Assembly (NCBI RefSeq): GCF_003660455.1
Contig: NZ_QZVR01000022.1
Location: 1-64,000 of the forward strand
Source: Nocardioides ferulae
Lineage (GTDB): Bacteria > Actinomycetota > Actinomycetes > Propionibacteriales > Nocardioidaceae
Reading direction: 5' to 3'
DNA: 64,000 bases
Made by a program: the position numbers and the translations under genes
Notes under the pieces: model-generated
Told to the model about the DNA's origin: nothing
What the model saw: only the letters and a program-made list of their open reading frames with translations
Database searches by the model: none
Shown here: positions 44,116 to 56,121 of the stretch, piece by piece
Numbering within the stretch: position 1 is the first letter of the stretch
How the letters are laid out: every line of letters begins with the position of its first letter

Positions 44116-45437
44116 TCGCTCTCTCCCTCCACGCGCATCACGGACGTGACCTCGCGGACGATCTCCAGGTGGCGCAGTGTCTCGACGGTGGCGCTGAGCT
44201 GGGCGTCGGTGGCCTCGTGCGAGACCACCACCAGCTGCGCGTCGAGGTCGCGGCCCTCCTGCCGGACGGTCTGGATCGAGACCCCGTGCTCGGAGAACGC
44301 GGTCGCGACCTGGGCGAGCACCCCGGCGCGGTCGTCGACGTCGATCGCCACGTGGTAGCGGGTCCGGGTCTCGCCCATCGGCAGCACCCGCCGGTCGGCG
44401 TACGCCGATTCGCCGACGCCGCGGGCCCCGGCCAGCGCGTTGCGGGCCACCGTGACCAGGTCGCCGAGGACCGCGGAGGCGGTGGGCGAGCCGCCGGCAC
44501 CGGGGCCGTAGAACATCAGCTGTCCGGCCGCCTCGGACTCGACGAACACCGCGTTGTAGGCCTCACGCACCGAGGCCAGCGGGTGGGAGCGCGGGATCAT
44601 CGCCGGGTGCACCCGCACCGCGACGGCCGGCTCGTCGGCGTCCTCGCGCAGCTCACAGATCGCCAGCAGCTTCACCACGCAACCCATGTCGCGGGCCGAG
44701 GCCACGTCGGCGGCGGTGACGTCGGAGATGCCCTCGCGGTGCACATCGGCCGCGGTCACCCGGGAGTGGAAGGCCAGCGAGGCCAGGATCGCCGCCTTCG
44801 CGGCCGCGTCGAAGCCCTCGACGTCGGCGGTGGGGTCGGCCTCTGCGTAGCCGAGGTCCTGGGCCTCCTCGAGCGCCTCGGAGAAGCCGGTGCCGGCGGT
44901 GTCCATGCGGTCGAGGATGAAGTTGGTGGTGCCGTTGACGATGCCGAGCACCCGGGTCACCCGGTCGCCGGCGAGCGACTCGCGCAACGGCCGCAGGATC
45001 GGGATCGCGCCCGCCACGGCGGCCTCGTAGTAGAGGTCGCGTCCGGCCTTCTCGGCGGCCTCGAACAGCGTCGGGCCGTCCTCGGCGAGCAGCGCCTTGT
45101 TGGCGGTCACCACCGAGGCGCCGTTCTCGAGGGCGGCGAGGATCAGCGACCGGGCCGGCTCGATGCCGCCGATCACCTCGATCACGAGGTCGATGTCGGG
45201 GCGCGAGACCAGGCCGTGGGCGTCGGTGGTCAGCAGGCCCTCGGGCACCTCGACCTCGCGCGGCGCGTCGAGGCGCCGCACCGCGACCCCACCGAGCTCG
45301 AGGCGCGCGCCCACCCGGGCCGCCAGCTCCTCGGACTGCTCGTCGATCAGGCGCACCACCTGCGACCCCACCGAGCCGCAGCCCAGCACGGCCACCCGCA
45401 GCGGCTTGTCCGCCCTCCCGGCGTCACTCGTGCTCAC
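44112..45437 (-). CDS. hom: Homoserine dehydrogenase with ACT domain
   Basis: 441 aa. Reduces aspartate semialdehyde to homoserine with NAD(P)H. N-terminal nucleotide fold VAVLGCGSVGSQVVRL, catalytic region with LYYEAAVAGAIPILRPLRES and GIVNGTTNFIL, EADPTADVEGFDAAAKAAIL, and a C-terminal ACT domain (about 350-440, VDDRAGVLAQVATAFSEHG) that gives threonine feedback inhibition in relatives. Overlaps lysA by 4 nt upstream and thrC by 4 nt downstream. Confidence 0.97.
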   Translation of the reverse strand: MSTSDAGRADKPLRVAVLGCGSVGSQVVRLIDEQSEELAARVGARLELGGVAVRRLDAPREVEVPEGLLTTDAHGLVSRPDIDLVIEVIGGIEPARSLILAALENGASVVTANKALLAEDGPTLFEAAEKAGRDLYYEAAVAGAIPILRPLRESLAGDRVTRVLGIVNGTTNFILDRMDTAGTGFSEALEEAQDLGYAEADPTADVEGFDAAAKAAILASLAFHSRVTAADVHREGISDVTAADVASARDMGCVVKLLAICELREDADEPAVAVRVHPAMIPRSHPLASVREAYNAVFVESEAAGQLMFYGPGAGGSPTASAVLGDLVTVARNALAGARGVGESAYADRRVLPMGETRTRYHVAIDVDDRAGVLAQVATAFSEHGVSIQTVRQEGRDLDAQLVVVSHEATDAQLSATVETLRHLEIVREVTSVMRVEGESE

Positions 45438-46885
45438 GCGTCATCACCCATCTCGCCCATCTCACCGAAATCGACGGTACCGCCGGCATCGCCCACGTCC
45501 GTCGCCAGCAGGTCGTCCTCAGTCTCGCGCCGGACGACGACCCGGGCCACGCCGTCCCGCACCGCGACCACCGGGGGCCGCAGCAGGTGGTTGTAGTTGG
45601 AGGCCATCGAGCGACAGTAGGCCCCGGTGCCGGGCACCGCGACCAGGTCGCCGGGCGCCAGGTCGCCGGGCACGAACTCGTCCTTGACCACGATGTCGCC
45701 GGCCTCGCAGTGCTTGCCGACCACCCGCCCCAGCAGCGGCGCCGCCGACGAGGCGCGGGAGGCCAGCGTGCAGGAGTAGTCGGCGTCGTAGAGGGCGGTG
45801 CGGATGTTGTCGCTCATGCCGCCGTCGACCGAGACGTAGGTGCGGCTGGCGCCGCCGTCGAGCGCGACCCGCTTCACGGTGCCGACCTCGTAGACCGTGC
45901 ACATCGCCGGCCCGACGATGGCCCGGCCGGGCTCGATGGAGAGCCGCGGCTCCGCCACGCCCAGCGCTCGGCACTCGTGCTCGACGATCTTGGTCATCTC
46001 GGTGGCCAGCTGCGCCGGGTCGGCCGGGTCGTCCTGGGTCGTGTAGGCGATGCCGAACCCGCCGCCGAGGTCCATCTCGGGCATCGTGACGCCCAGCTCC
46101 TCGCTGACCCGCGCGTGCAGGGCCAGCACTCGCCGGGCGGCCACCTCGAAGCCGGAGGAGTCGAAGATCTGCGACCCGATGTGGGAGTGCAGGCCGAGCA
46201 GCTCCAGCCCCGGGGCCGCGAGCACGCGGCGTACCGCCTCGAGGGCATCGCCCGCGTTGATCGAGAACCCGAACTTCTGGTCCTCGTGCGCGGTGGCGAT
46301 GTATTCGTGGGTGTGCGCCTCCACGCCGGCGGTGACGCGGACCATCACGGGGGCGACCGCGTCCAGCTCGGTGGCGATCCGTGCGAGCCGCTCGATCTCG
46401 TGGAAGGAGTCGACGATGATCCGGCCCACCCCGAGCCGCACCGCCCGGCGCAGCTCGGCCTCGGACTTGTTGTTGCCGTGGAAGCCGATGTGGGCGGGGT
46501 CGAACCCGGCCCGCTCGGCGACCGCGAGCTCACCGCCGGAGCAGACGTCGAGGCGCAGCCCCTCCTCGGCGACCCAGCGAGCCACCGCGGTGCACAGGAA
46601 CGCCTTGCCGGCGTAGTAGACGTCGTAGCCCGCGAAGCCGTCACGGAACGCCCGGGCCCGGGCCCGGAAGTCGGCCTCGTCGAGGACGTACGCCGGGGAG
46701 CCGTGCTCGGCGACCAGGTCGGGCAGCCGGACCCCACCGACCTCGAGCACCCCGTCGACCTTGCGTGCGGTCGCCGACCACAGCAGCGGCACCAGCGAGT
46801 TGACGTCGGCGGGCTCGCGGAGCCACATCGGCCCCTTCAGCGCTCCCTCGGCATGGGCCCAGCCGGCCTCGTGCGCGCGCACCAC
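45434..46885 (-). CDS. lysA: Diaminopimelate decarboxylase
   Basis: 483 aa PLP enzyme making L-lysine from meso-diaminopimelate. PLP Lys94 in YDVYYAGKAFLCTAV, CSGGELAVAERAG, HSHIGSQIFD, LDLGGGFG-type DLGGGFGIAY, EPGRAIVGPA and the C-terminal GTGAYCRSMASNYN with the active-site Cys and Tyr region. GTG start 25 nt after the argS stop. Cotranscribed with argS, as in corynebacteria and mycobacteria. Confidence 0.97.
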   Translation of the reverse strand: MVRAHEAGWAHAEGALKGPMWLREPADVNSLVPLLWSATARKVDGVLEVGGVRLPDLVAEHGSPAYVLDEADFRARARAFRDGFAGYDVYYAGKAFLCTAVARWVAEEGLRLDVCSGGELAVAERAGFDPAHIGFHGNNKSEAELRRAVRLGVGRIIVDSFHEIERLARIATELDAVAPVMVRVTAGVEAHTHEYIATAHEDQKFGFSINAGDALEAVRRVLAAPGLELLGLHSHIGSQIFDSSGFEVAARRVLALHARVSEELGVTMPEMDLGGGFGIAYTTQDDPADPAQLATEMTKIVEHECRALGVAEPRLSIEPGRAIVGPAMCTVYEVGTVKRVALDGGASRTYVSVDGGMSDNIRTALYDADYSCTLASRASSAAPLLGRVVGKHCEAGDIVVKDEFVPGDLAPGDLVAVPGTGAYCRSMASNYNHLLRPPVVAVRDGVARVVVRRETEDDLLATDVGDAGGTVDFGEMGEMGDDA

Positions 46886-46910
46886 AGCAGCGTCCTCCTC
46901 GGTCGGCCGG

Positions 46911-48575
46911 TCACATCCGCTCGGGCGCCGAGACGCCGAGCAGAGCGAGGCCGTTGGCGAGCACGGTGCGGGTCGCGCCGACCAGGACCAGCCGGGCGCG
47001 GTGCAGACCGGTGGTCTCCTCGTCGCCCATCGGCAGCACCCGGCAGGTGTCGTAGAAGCGGTGGTAGACCCCGGCGAGCTCCTCGAGGTAGCGCGCGACC
47101 CGGTGCGGCTCGCGCAGCTCGGCGGCGCTGGCGACCACCCGCGGGAACTCGGCCAGCGAACGCAGCAGGTCGCCCTCCTTGCTGTGGGTGAGCAGCTCGG
47201 GGTCGAAGCCGTCGGTGGACAGCTCGATGCCGAGGTCGCCGGCGTTGCGCAGGATCGAGGAGATCCGGGCGTGGGCGTACTGCACGTAGAACACCGGGTT
47301 GTCGCTGGACTGCTTGGTGATCTCGGCGATGTCGAGGGCGAGCGGGGAGTCGGCCGGGTAGCGCGCGAGGGAGTAGCGCAGCGCGTCGGTGCCGATCTCG
47401 TCGATCAGCTCCTCCAGGGACACGATCTCGCCGGCCCGCTTGGACAGCCGCACCTCCTCGCCGCCGCGCAGGATCTTCACCAGCTGCCCGATGAGCACCT
47501 CGATGTTGCGCTCGGGGTCGTCTCCGGCGCAGGCGGCCATCGCCTTGAGCCGGCCGACGTAGCCGTGGTGGTCGGCGCCGAGGAGGTAGATGCAGCGGTC
47601 GAAGCCCCGGGCGCGCTTGTTGACGTAGTACGCCGTGTCGCTGGCGAAGTAGGTCAGCTCGCCGTTGCTGCGGATCAGCACCCGGTCCTTGTCGTCGCCG
47701 AAGTCGGTGGTGCGCATCCACAGCGCGCCGTCGGCGTCGTAGAGGTGGCCCTGGGCGCGCAGCTTCTCCAGCCCGGTGGCGACGTCGTCGCTGTCGTGCA
47801 GGCTGCGCTCGGAGAACCACACGTCGAAGACGGTGTTGAACCGCGCCAGCTGCTCCTGCTGGTCGGCCAGCTGCAGCGCGTAGCCCTTCTCGCGGAAGGC
47901 GACCAGCCGCTCGTCGTCGGGCAGCTCGAGCACCGACGGGTCGTCGGCGACGATCTGCTTGGCGAGGTCGGCGACGTAGGCCCCGTGGTAGCCGTCCTCC
48001 GGAGTCGGCTCGCCGAGGGCAGCCGCCGCGATCGAGGCACCGAACAGGTCCATCTGGTTGCCGCGGTCGTTGATGTAGAACTCCCGGGTGACGACCGCGC
48101 CGGCCGCGGCGAGCACCCGGGCGACGGCGTCGCCGACGACCGCCCACCGGGTGTGCCCGAGGTGGAGGGGGCCGGTCGGGTTCGCCGAGATGAACTCGAC
48201 GTTGATCCGCTCGCCCTGCAGGGTCTCGGTGTGGCCGTAGCGCGCGCCGGCGTCGACGATCTGCGCCGCGACCACGCCCTGGGCGCCGGCGGCGACGGTG
48301 ATGTTGAGGAAGCCCGGGCCCGCGATGTCGACGCCGGCGATGCCGTCGACGCCCTCGAGGCGGCTCTGGACGAGGGTGGCCAGCTCGCGCGGGTTGACGC
48401 CGGCCTTCTTGGCCAGCTGGAGCGCGACGTTGGTGGCGTAGTCGCCGTGCTCCCGAGATCGCGGACGCTCCACCTTCACCGAGGTCGGGACGCCGTCCGG
48501 CAGGGTGAAGGCACCCTCGAGGGACAGCGTCGTCAGGACGTCGACGATCGCGGTGGAGAGCTGCTCAGGAGTCAC
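46911..48575 (-). CDS. argS: Arginyl-tRNA synthetase
   Basis: 554 aa class I synthetase from the GTG at 48575; 37 extra in-frame codons upstream are rejected. N-terminal tRNA-binding Add-1 domain, the HIGH motif as NPTGPLHLGHTRWAVVGDA, a KMSKS-like loop VRLSKRAGEIVSL, and the C-terminal DALR anticodon domain starting around VQYAHARISSILRNAG. TACGCT 6 nt before the start suggests a leaderless transcript heading the operon. The only tRNA gene in the window, tRNA-Arg(CCG), lies divergently 140 nt upstream. Confidence 0.97.
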   Translation of the reverse strand: MTPEQLSTAIVDVLTTLSLEGAFTLPDGVPTSVKVERPRSREHGDYATNVALQLAKKAGVNPRELATLVQSRLEGVDGIAGVDIAGPGFLNITVAAGAQGVVAAQIVDAGARYGHTETLQGERINVEFISANPTGPLHLGHTRWAVVGDAVARVLAAAGAVVTREFYINDRGNQMDLFGASIAAAALGEPTPEDGYHGAYVADLAKQIVADDPSVLELPDDERLVAFREKGYALQLADQQEQLARFNTVFDVWFSERSLHDSDDVATGLEKLRAQGHLYDADGALWMRTTDFGDDKDRVLIRSNGELTYFASDTAYYVNKRARGFDRCIYLLGADHHGYVGRLKAMAACAGDDPERNIEVLIGQLVKILRGGEEVRLSKRAGEIVSLEELIDEIGTDALRYSLARYPADSPLALDIAEITKQSSDNPVFYVQYAHARISSILRNAGDLGIELSTDGFDPELLTHSKEGDLLRSLAEFPRVVASAAELREPHRVARYLEELAGVYHRFYDTCRVLPMGDEETTGLHRARLVLVGATRTVLANGLALLGVSAPERM

Positions 48576-48581
48576 CGGTCC

Positions 48582-48587
48582 AGCGTA
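48582..48587 (-). promoter_or_regulatory. Candidate -10 box (TACGCT) for argS, leaderless start
   Basis: On the minus strand TACGCT is followed by GGACCG and the GTG start of argS at 48575. It would drive the argS-lysA-hom-thrC-thrB operon. Confidence 0.45.
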
Positions 48588-48714
48588 TCGGCGACCGACC
48601 CGGTCCCTTGCATCGATATCCGGCCTGGGATGCCCGGGCCGATTGCGCGCCGGTCGCGGGTCGGCTGTAGGGTGACGCGCAGCCACCTCGACGGTGTCGT
48701 CGTCGCGGCAGCAT

Positions 48715-48787
48715 GCCTCCGTAGCTCAGGGGATAGAGCACTGGTTTCCGGTACCAGGAGTCGCAGGTTCGAATCCTGCCGGGGGCG
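48715..48787 (+). tRNA. tRNA-Arg (anticodon CCG)
   Basis: Complete 73-nt cloverleaf. Acceptor stem GCCTCCG (48715-48721) pairs with CGGGGGC (48780-48786) with one T-G pair; D arm with GCTCAGGGGATAGAGC; anticodon stem CTGGT/ACCAG around the loop TTCCGGT, so the anticodon is CCG reading CGG; T arm GCAGGTTCGAATCCTGC. Discriminator G at 48787. CCA is not encoded. Confidence 0.97.
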
Positions 48788-48815
48788 CCCACGCAGGTTC
48801 ACTCGCACCACATCG

Positions 48816-48849
48816 CAGGCCCGGCGGACCGACAGGTCCACCGGGCCTG
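48816..48849. terminator. Bidirectional hairpin between tRNA-Arg and the LCP gene
   Basis: CAGGCCCGG-C-GGACC (48816-48830) pairs with GGTCC-A-CCGGGCCTG (48835-48849), 14 pairs with one mismatch and a 4-nt loop. It is 28 nt after the tRNA and 5 nt from the stop of the minus-strand LCP gene, so it can serve both transcripts. Confidence 0.8.
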
Positions 48850-48854
48850 ATCCG

Positions 48855-49772
48855 TCAGCAGCGCTCGATGGTCGCGTCGTCGCGGGCGGCGTCGCCGTAG
48901 CGGCGGGCCTGCTCGACGTAGGGCAGCACCACACTGGCCCCACCGACGTTGCCGATCGACCCCTGCACCACGCAGTTGGTGATCCTCGCCGGGTCGACCT
49001 GCGCGACCGCCTGGGCGAGCCGGAACAGCTCCGCCGGCGGCAGGTCGGTGTGCATGTGCTGCAGCACGCTCAGCACCCCGCGCTCGATGAACCCGGGCTG
49101 GTCGGCGCGGGCCGCGACCGCCTCCTGGATGCCGCGCAGGGTGCGCTGCTGGTTCGCGGAGCGGTCGAAGTCGCCTCCCGGCAGGGACTTGCGGATCCGG
49201 GAGAACGCCATCGCGCCGTAGCCGTCGAGCCTGATCCTCCCGGCGGCGAAGCCCTTCGGCTTGAGGTTCTCGTCGTAGAAGTAGCGCGGGTTCTGCACGT
49301 GGATGCCGCCGATGTCGTCGACCATGTCCTCGAAGAACGGGAACCGGGTGACGAACACGTAGTCGGGCTGGACGCCCACCAGGTCGCCGACGGTGCGGCC
49401 GAGCAGCTCGGGACCGCCGTAGTAGAGCGCCGCGTTCACCCGGTTGGAGCCCACCCCCGGGATCGGCACCCACGAGTCGCGCGGGATGCCGATCGTGGTC
49501 GCCGCGCCGGTGCGGGTGTTCATCCCGACCAGTTGCAGCGCGTCGCCGCGGGTGCGGTTCATGTCCTCCCCGGGGCGGGCGTCCGAGCCGACCGCGAGGA
49601 TCCAGACCACGTCGGGGTCGACGTCGACCCCCGAGGCGTGCTCGAGCTTGACCAGCGTGACGTCGGTGGGCGCGACGGTCGAGTCCGGGACCACCAGTCC
49701 CGCCACCGCGAGCACGGCGCCCACCGTGGCCACCCGCGCCGCGCGGCGCCAGCGCCGCCCCATCCCGATCAT
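48855..49772 (-). CDS. LytR-CpsA-Psr (LCP) family protein
   Basis: About 305 aa from MIGMGRRWRRAARV. One N-terminal membrane helix (VATVGAVLAVAGLVV) then the extracytoplasmic LCP domain: WILAVGSDARPGEDMNRTRGDALQL with the Asp and Arg that bind polyprenyl pyrophosphate, IGIPRDSWVPIPGVGSNRVN, and FSRIRKSLPGGDFDRSANQQ with the conserved Arg cluster. These enzymes attach glycopolymers to the cell wall. No C-terminal LytR_C domain. The ATG overlaps the stop of the upstream lipoprotein gene by 4 nt. Confidence 0.92.
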   Translation of the reverse strand: MIGMGRRWRRAARVATVGAVLAVAGLVVPDSTVAPTDVTLVKLEHASGVDVDPDVVWILAVGSDARPGEDMNRTRGDALQLVGMNTRTGAATTIGIPRDSWVPIPGVGSNRVNAALYYGGPELLGRTVGDLVGVQPDYVFVTRFPFFEDMVDDIGGIHVQNPRYFYDENLKPKGFAAGRIRLDGYGAMAFSRIRKSLPGGDFDRSANQQRTLRGIQEAVAARADQPGFIERGVLSVLQHMHTDLPPAELFRLAQAVAQVDPARITNCVVQGSIGNVGGASVVLPYVEQARRYGDAARDDATIERC

Positions 49773-50506
49773 CCTCGGCCACCCTTCTTGCCGGCCTTGC
49801 CGTTCTTGCCGTTCTTGCCGTTCTTGCCGTTCTTGCCGTCCTTGCCCTTGCCGGCCCCGTCGGCCTTGCTCTTCCCCGGCACGGCAGGGCCCCGGCTCAG
49901 GTCGTAGCCGAACACCGTCCAGCCCTTCGCCCACCCCTTCGCCGAGGGCGTCAGCAGCAGCCGCCCGCGCACCTGGTCGGTGCGCGCGATCTCGCCGTCC
50001 AGCCGCAGTCGCACGTCGATCCGGGCCGTGGCACCGACCGGCCGGCCGTCGACGGAGAGCACGTCGACGACCACCCGGCGCCGGGTGGCGGTCACGGACT
50101 CGACCTGCTCACCGATCCGGGCGTTGCTGGTCAGGCCGGCGTCACGCCGTGCCTGGACGCGCGCGTCGGCGCTGAAGCCCGGCCAGGCGTCGCCGAACCC
50201 GGAGCGCGGGTAGTCCCCGGCGACGTACGCCGCGTCCAGCCAGCCGTCGACGACCCGGACCACCTGCCGCAGCACCAGCCGCCGGCGCGGCGCCGACACG
50301 CGTCCGCTGAGCTCGCCGAGCCTGGCGGTCGTGGCCAGCGGCTCGCTGGCCGGACCGGCTCCCGTCTCCCCCGGGTCGCCCGGCTCGCCTCCACCGTCGT
50401 CTCCGGTGCACGCACCGAGCGTCAGCGCGAGGCCCAGGGCCACGCCCAGCGCGCGGACCGCGCCGCTGCGGGCTGCGCCCGACGACGCGCGGGTCTGGGG
50501 TTTCAT
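49769..50506 (-). CDS. Lipoprotein with Lys/Gly/Asn-repeat tail
   Basis: About 245 aa from MKPQTRASSG, with GAGGGAG upstream. Signal peptide with lipobox LTLGAC, so Cys is lipidated and the protein is on the outer face of the membrane. The body (about 60-200) has no family I know; it resembles small two-layer secreted domains (GWLDAAYVAGDYPRSGFGDA). The C-terminal 40 residues are GKGKDGKNGKNGKNGKNGKA and a basic end, positively charged and unordered. It is translationally coupled to the LCP gene, so it may help wall-polymer attachment. Function unknown. Confidence 0.78.
   Translation of the reverse strand: MKPQTRASSGAARSGAVRALGVALGLALTLGACTGDDGGGEPGDPGETGAGPASEPLATTARLGELSGRVSAPRRRLVLRQVVRVVDGWLDAAYVAGDYPRSGFGDAWPGFSADARVQARRDAGLTSNARIGEQVESVTATRRRVVVDVLSVDGRPVGATARIDVRLRLDGEIARTDQVRGRLLLTPSAKGWAKGWTVFGYDLSRGPAVPGKSKADGAGKGKDGKNGKNGKNGKNGKAGKKGGRG
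49801..49837. repeat. Nine-nucleotide tandem repeat in the lipoprotein gene
   Basis: Four consecutive copies of CGTTCTTGC on the plus strand encode the repeated GKN triplets of the lipoprotein tail. Degenerate flanking copies extend it on both sides. Confidence 0.85.
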
Positions 50507-50741
50507 CAGCGGACTCCCTCGTCCTGGCTCGTCCTGGCTCGTGGTAGCTCGACCCGGCTCGGCAGCCCGGTCACGACCAGGGTCGACCGGGCGTCGACCG
50601 GGGCCCGGTCCCCCACTCGCCGGGCCCGAAGGACAAGCCTGCCCGACGTGCGACCCTGACCTGAGCATTTGCGTGCGTGTGCGACTAACCTTGCACCCGC
50701 CAAGCATCCGCGCGCGCTCATTGGAAGAGGCGAACCTAGTC

Positions 50742-54512
<3,771 letters not shown>

Positions 54513-54523
54513 CCGGGCCCGCC

Positions 54524-54700
54524 ATGTACTTCACCGACCGCGGCATCGAGGAGCTGGAGAAGCGCCGAGGCGAGGAGGAGGTCACCCTCGCCTGGCTCGC
54601 CGACCGGCTCGGCGAGTTCACCGACGCGCACCCGGAGTTCGAGGTCGCCGTCGAACGGTTCGCCACCTGGCTGGCCCGTCTCGACGATCCCGACGACTGA
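54524..54700 (+). CDS. DUF6104 small protein
   Basis: 58 aa starting MYFTDRGIEELEKRRGEEEV and ending FATWLARLDDPDD, 11 nt after the kgd stop. Charged and helical, no signal or membrane segment. I recall almost the same short protein next to kgd in streptomycetes. Its function is unknown; position suggests a role with the 2-oxoglutarate dehydrogenase complex. Confidence 0.88.
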   Translation: MYFTDRGIEELEKRRGEEEVTLAWLADRLGEFTDAHPEFEVAVERFATWLARLDDPDD

Positions 54701-54729
54701 CCGCTCCCCCGGCGTCCCCGCGTCCCGCC

Positions 54730-54761
54730 GGGCGGGCCGGCTGCTTGCGGCCGGCCCGCCC
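54730..54761 (+). terminator. Hairpin terminator after kgd operon
   Basis: Perfect 12-bp inverted repeat GGGCGGGCCGGC / GCCGGCCCGCCC with an 8-nt loop, 30 nt past the DUF6104 stop and 19 nt before the next gene. Confidence 0.75.
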
Positions 54762-54779
54762 GCCCGGTTGGGTGGCGGC

Positions 54780-55415
54780 ATGACCGAGCCCGCCGACACG
54801 CCGTCCGTGACCGCCTATCCGCCCGCGCCGTGGCGGATGGTCGGACAGCTGTGGCTCTCGCTGTTCCGGGTGCCCGACCCGGTCGACGAGCTGCGCCCGG
54901 CCGGCGTCTACGGGGTGGCGTGGGTCAGCTACGAGCCGGGCAGCCCGTTGACCTACTCCGAGCTGCTCGTGGCCCGGCCGGTGCGCTCCGCGCAGCACGG
55001 GCGGCGGGTCTCGATCACCGACATCTGGGTCGACTCCCCCGCCTCGGTGGCGGGCGGCCGCGAGCTGTGGGCGATCCCCAAGGACCTGTGCGACTTCACG
55101 CTCGAGTCCGACTACCGCGGGCCGCTGGCCCACACCGAGTGGAGCGCCTCGGCCCAGCGCCGGCCGATCGCCGAGGCGCGGTTCACCGACGTCTCCCGGG
55201 CGGCGCCGCGGGTTCCGTTCAAGGGCGGCACCTGGCAGCCGGGCATCGCCGAGACCGACGGCGCGGAGCGCACCGCGGAGCTGACCGGCTCCGCGCGGAG
55301 CCTGCCCTGCCGCGGCTCGTGGGAGTTCGCCGCCGACGGGCCGCTCGGTTGGCTGCGCGGGCGCCGCCAGCTGGCCTCGTTCCGGATGTCGGGGTTCCGG
55401 ATGTCGTTCGCCTGA
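54780..55415 (+). CDS. Acetoacetate decarboxylase family protein
   Basis: About 211 aa from MTEPADTPSV. The family has a Lys Schiff base in the strand after a GREL motif; here GGRELWAIPKDLCDF keeps the Lys. Other family segments: APWRMVGQLWLSLFRVPDP, YGVAWVSYEPGSPLTYSELL and the SITDIWVDSPASVAGGR region. Many members of this fold are not decarboxylases but have unknown or aldol-type activity, so the reaction is uncertain. The SDR gene is convergent and shares a hairpin at the 3' end. Confidence 0.82.
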   Translation: MTEPADTPSVTAYPPAPWRMVGQLWLSLFRVPDPVDELRPAGVYGVAWVSYEPGSPLTYSELLVARPVRSAQHGRRVSITDIWVDSPASVAGGRELWAIPKDLCDFTLESDYRGPLAHTEWSASAQRRPIAEARFTDVSRAAPRVPFKGGTWQPGIAETDGAERTAELTGSARSLPCRGSWEFAADGPLGWLRGRRQLASFRMSGFRMSFA

Positions 55416-55423
55416 CCGGCTCG

Positions 55424-55448
55424 GCCCCGGATCAGCGGGGTCCGGGGC
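55424..55448. terminator. Shared hairpin between convergent genes
   Basis: GCCCCGGA (55424-55431) pairs with TCCGGGGC (55441-55448) around a 9-nt loop. The stop codon of the SDR gene (55432-55434) lies in the loop; the decarboxylase-like gene stops 8 nt before the left arm. Confidence 0.65.
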
Positions 55449-56121
55449 GCACCGTCACGTCGGTGAGCGTCGCGTCGCGCGGCAGGTCCAGCACCTGCAA
55501 CACGGCGTCGGCCACGGTCCCGGGCCGGATCCAGTCCGCGGGGTCGTAGGCCTTGCCCTCCTGCTCGTGCACCTTGCGCTGCATCGCGGTGGCCGTGCGT
55601 CCGGGGTAGACCGAGGTCACCCGCACCCCGTGCGGAGCCTCCTCGGCGCGCAGCGAGTCCGCCAGCGCGCGCAGGCCGTGCTTGGACGCGGCGTACGCCG
55701 CCCACTGCGGGTGGGCGGCCAGTCCGGCGCCGGAGTTCACCAGGACCACGGTGCCGCGGGCGGCCCGCAGGGCCGGGAGCGCGGCCCGGGTGAGCGCGGC
55801 CGGGGCGACGAGGTTCACCGTGGTCTGCTCGACCCAGGCCGCGGTGGAGAGCTCGGCCACCGGCCCCAGCTCGACGACGCCGGCGGCGTGGACCACCGAC
55901 TCGAGCCGCGCGGGCAGGGCCAACTGCTCGATCGTCGTGGGGTCGGCGAGGTCGGCCACCAGGGTCGAGGCGCCCGCGAACCGTTGCTCGAGCTCGGCGG
56001 CCCGCTCGGCCGAGCGGGCGACCAGCACCAGCCGGTCGCCGCGCTCGCTCAGCCGGTCGGCGAGCTCCGCGCCGATGCCGGAGCCGGCGCCGGTGAGCAG
56101 GTGGGTCCGTCGGCCGGTCAC
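55432..56121 (-). CDS. Short-chain dehydrogenase/reductase
   Basis: 229 aa NAD(P)-dependent oxidoreductase. TGAGSGIGAELADRL is the cofactor motif, DLADP the adenine-binding step, HAAGVVELG the NAG-type region, VLVNSGAGLAAHPQWAAYAASKHGLRALADS holds the catalytic Ser and Tyr-x3-Lys. Substrate unknown. It overlaps the MDR gene stop by 4 nt upstream, so the two are coupled. Confidence 0.9.
   Translation of the reverse strand: MTGRRTHLLTGAGSGIGAELADRLSERGDRLVLVARSAERAAELEQRFAGASTLVADLADPTTIEQLALPARLESVVHAAGVVELGPVAELSTAAWVEQTTVNLVAPAALTRAALPALRAARGTVVLVNSGAGLAAHPQWAAYAASKHGLRALADSLRAEEAPHGVRVTSVYPGRTATAMQRKVHEQEGKAYDPADWIRPGTVADAVLQVLDLPRDATLTDVTVRPGPR

Noticed and set aside
42105..48575. Threonine or lysine attenuator or riboswitch for the aspartate-family genes
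   Set aside because: Genes overlap or are separated by only a few nt, and no leader peptide or lysine-riboswitch structure was found upstream of argS.
48572..48943. Minus-strand ORF of 123 aa overlapping tRNA-Arg
   Set aside because: It reads through the tRNA and the terminator hairpin and shows no protein motif; it is a spurious frame.
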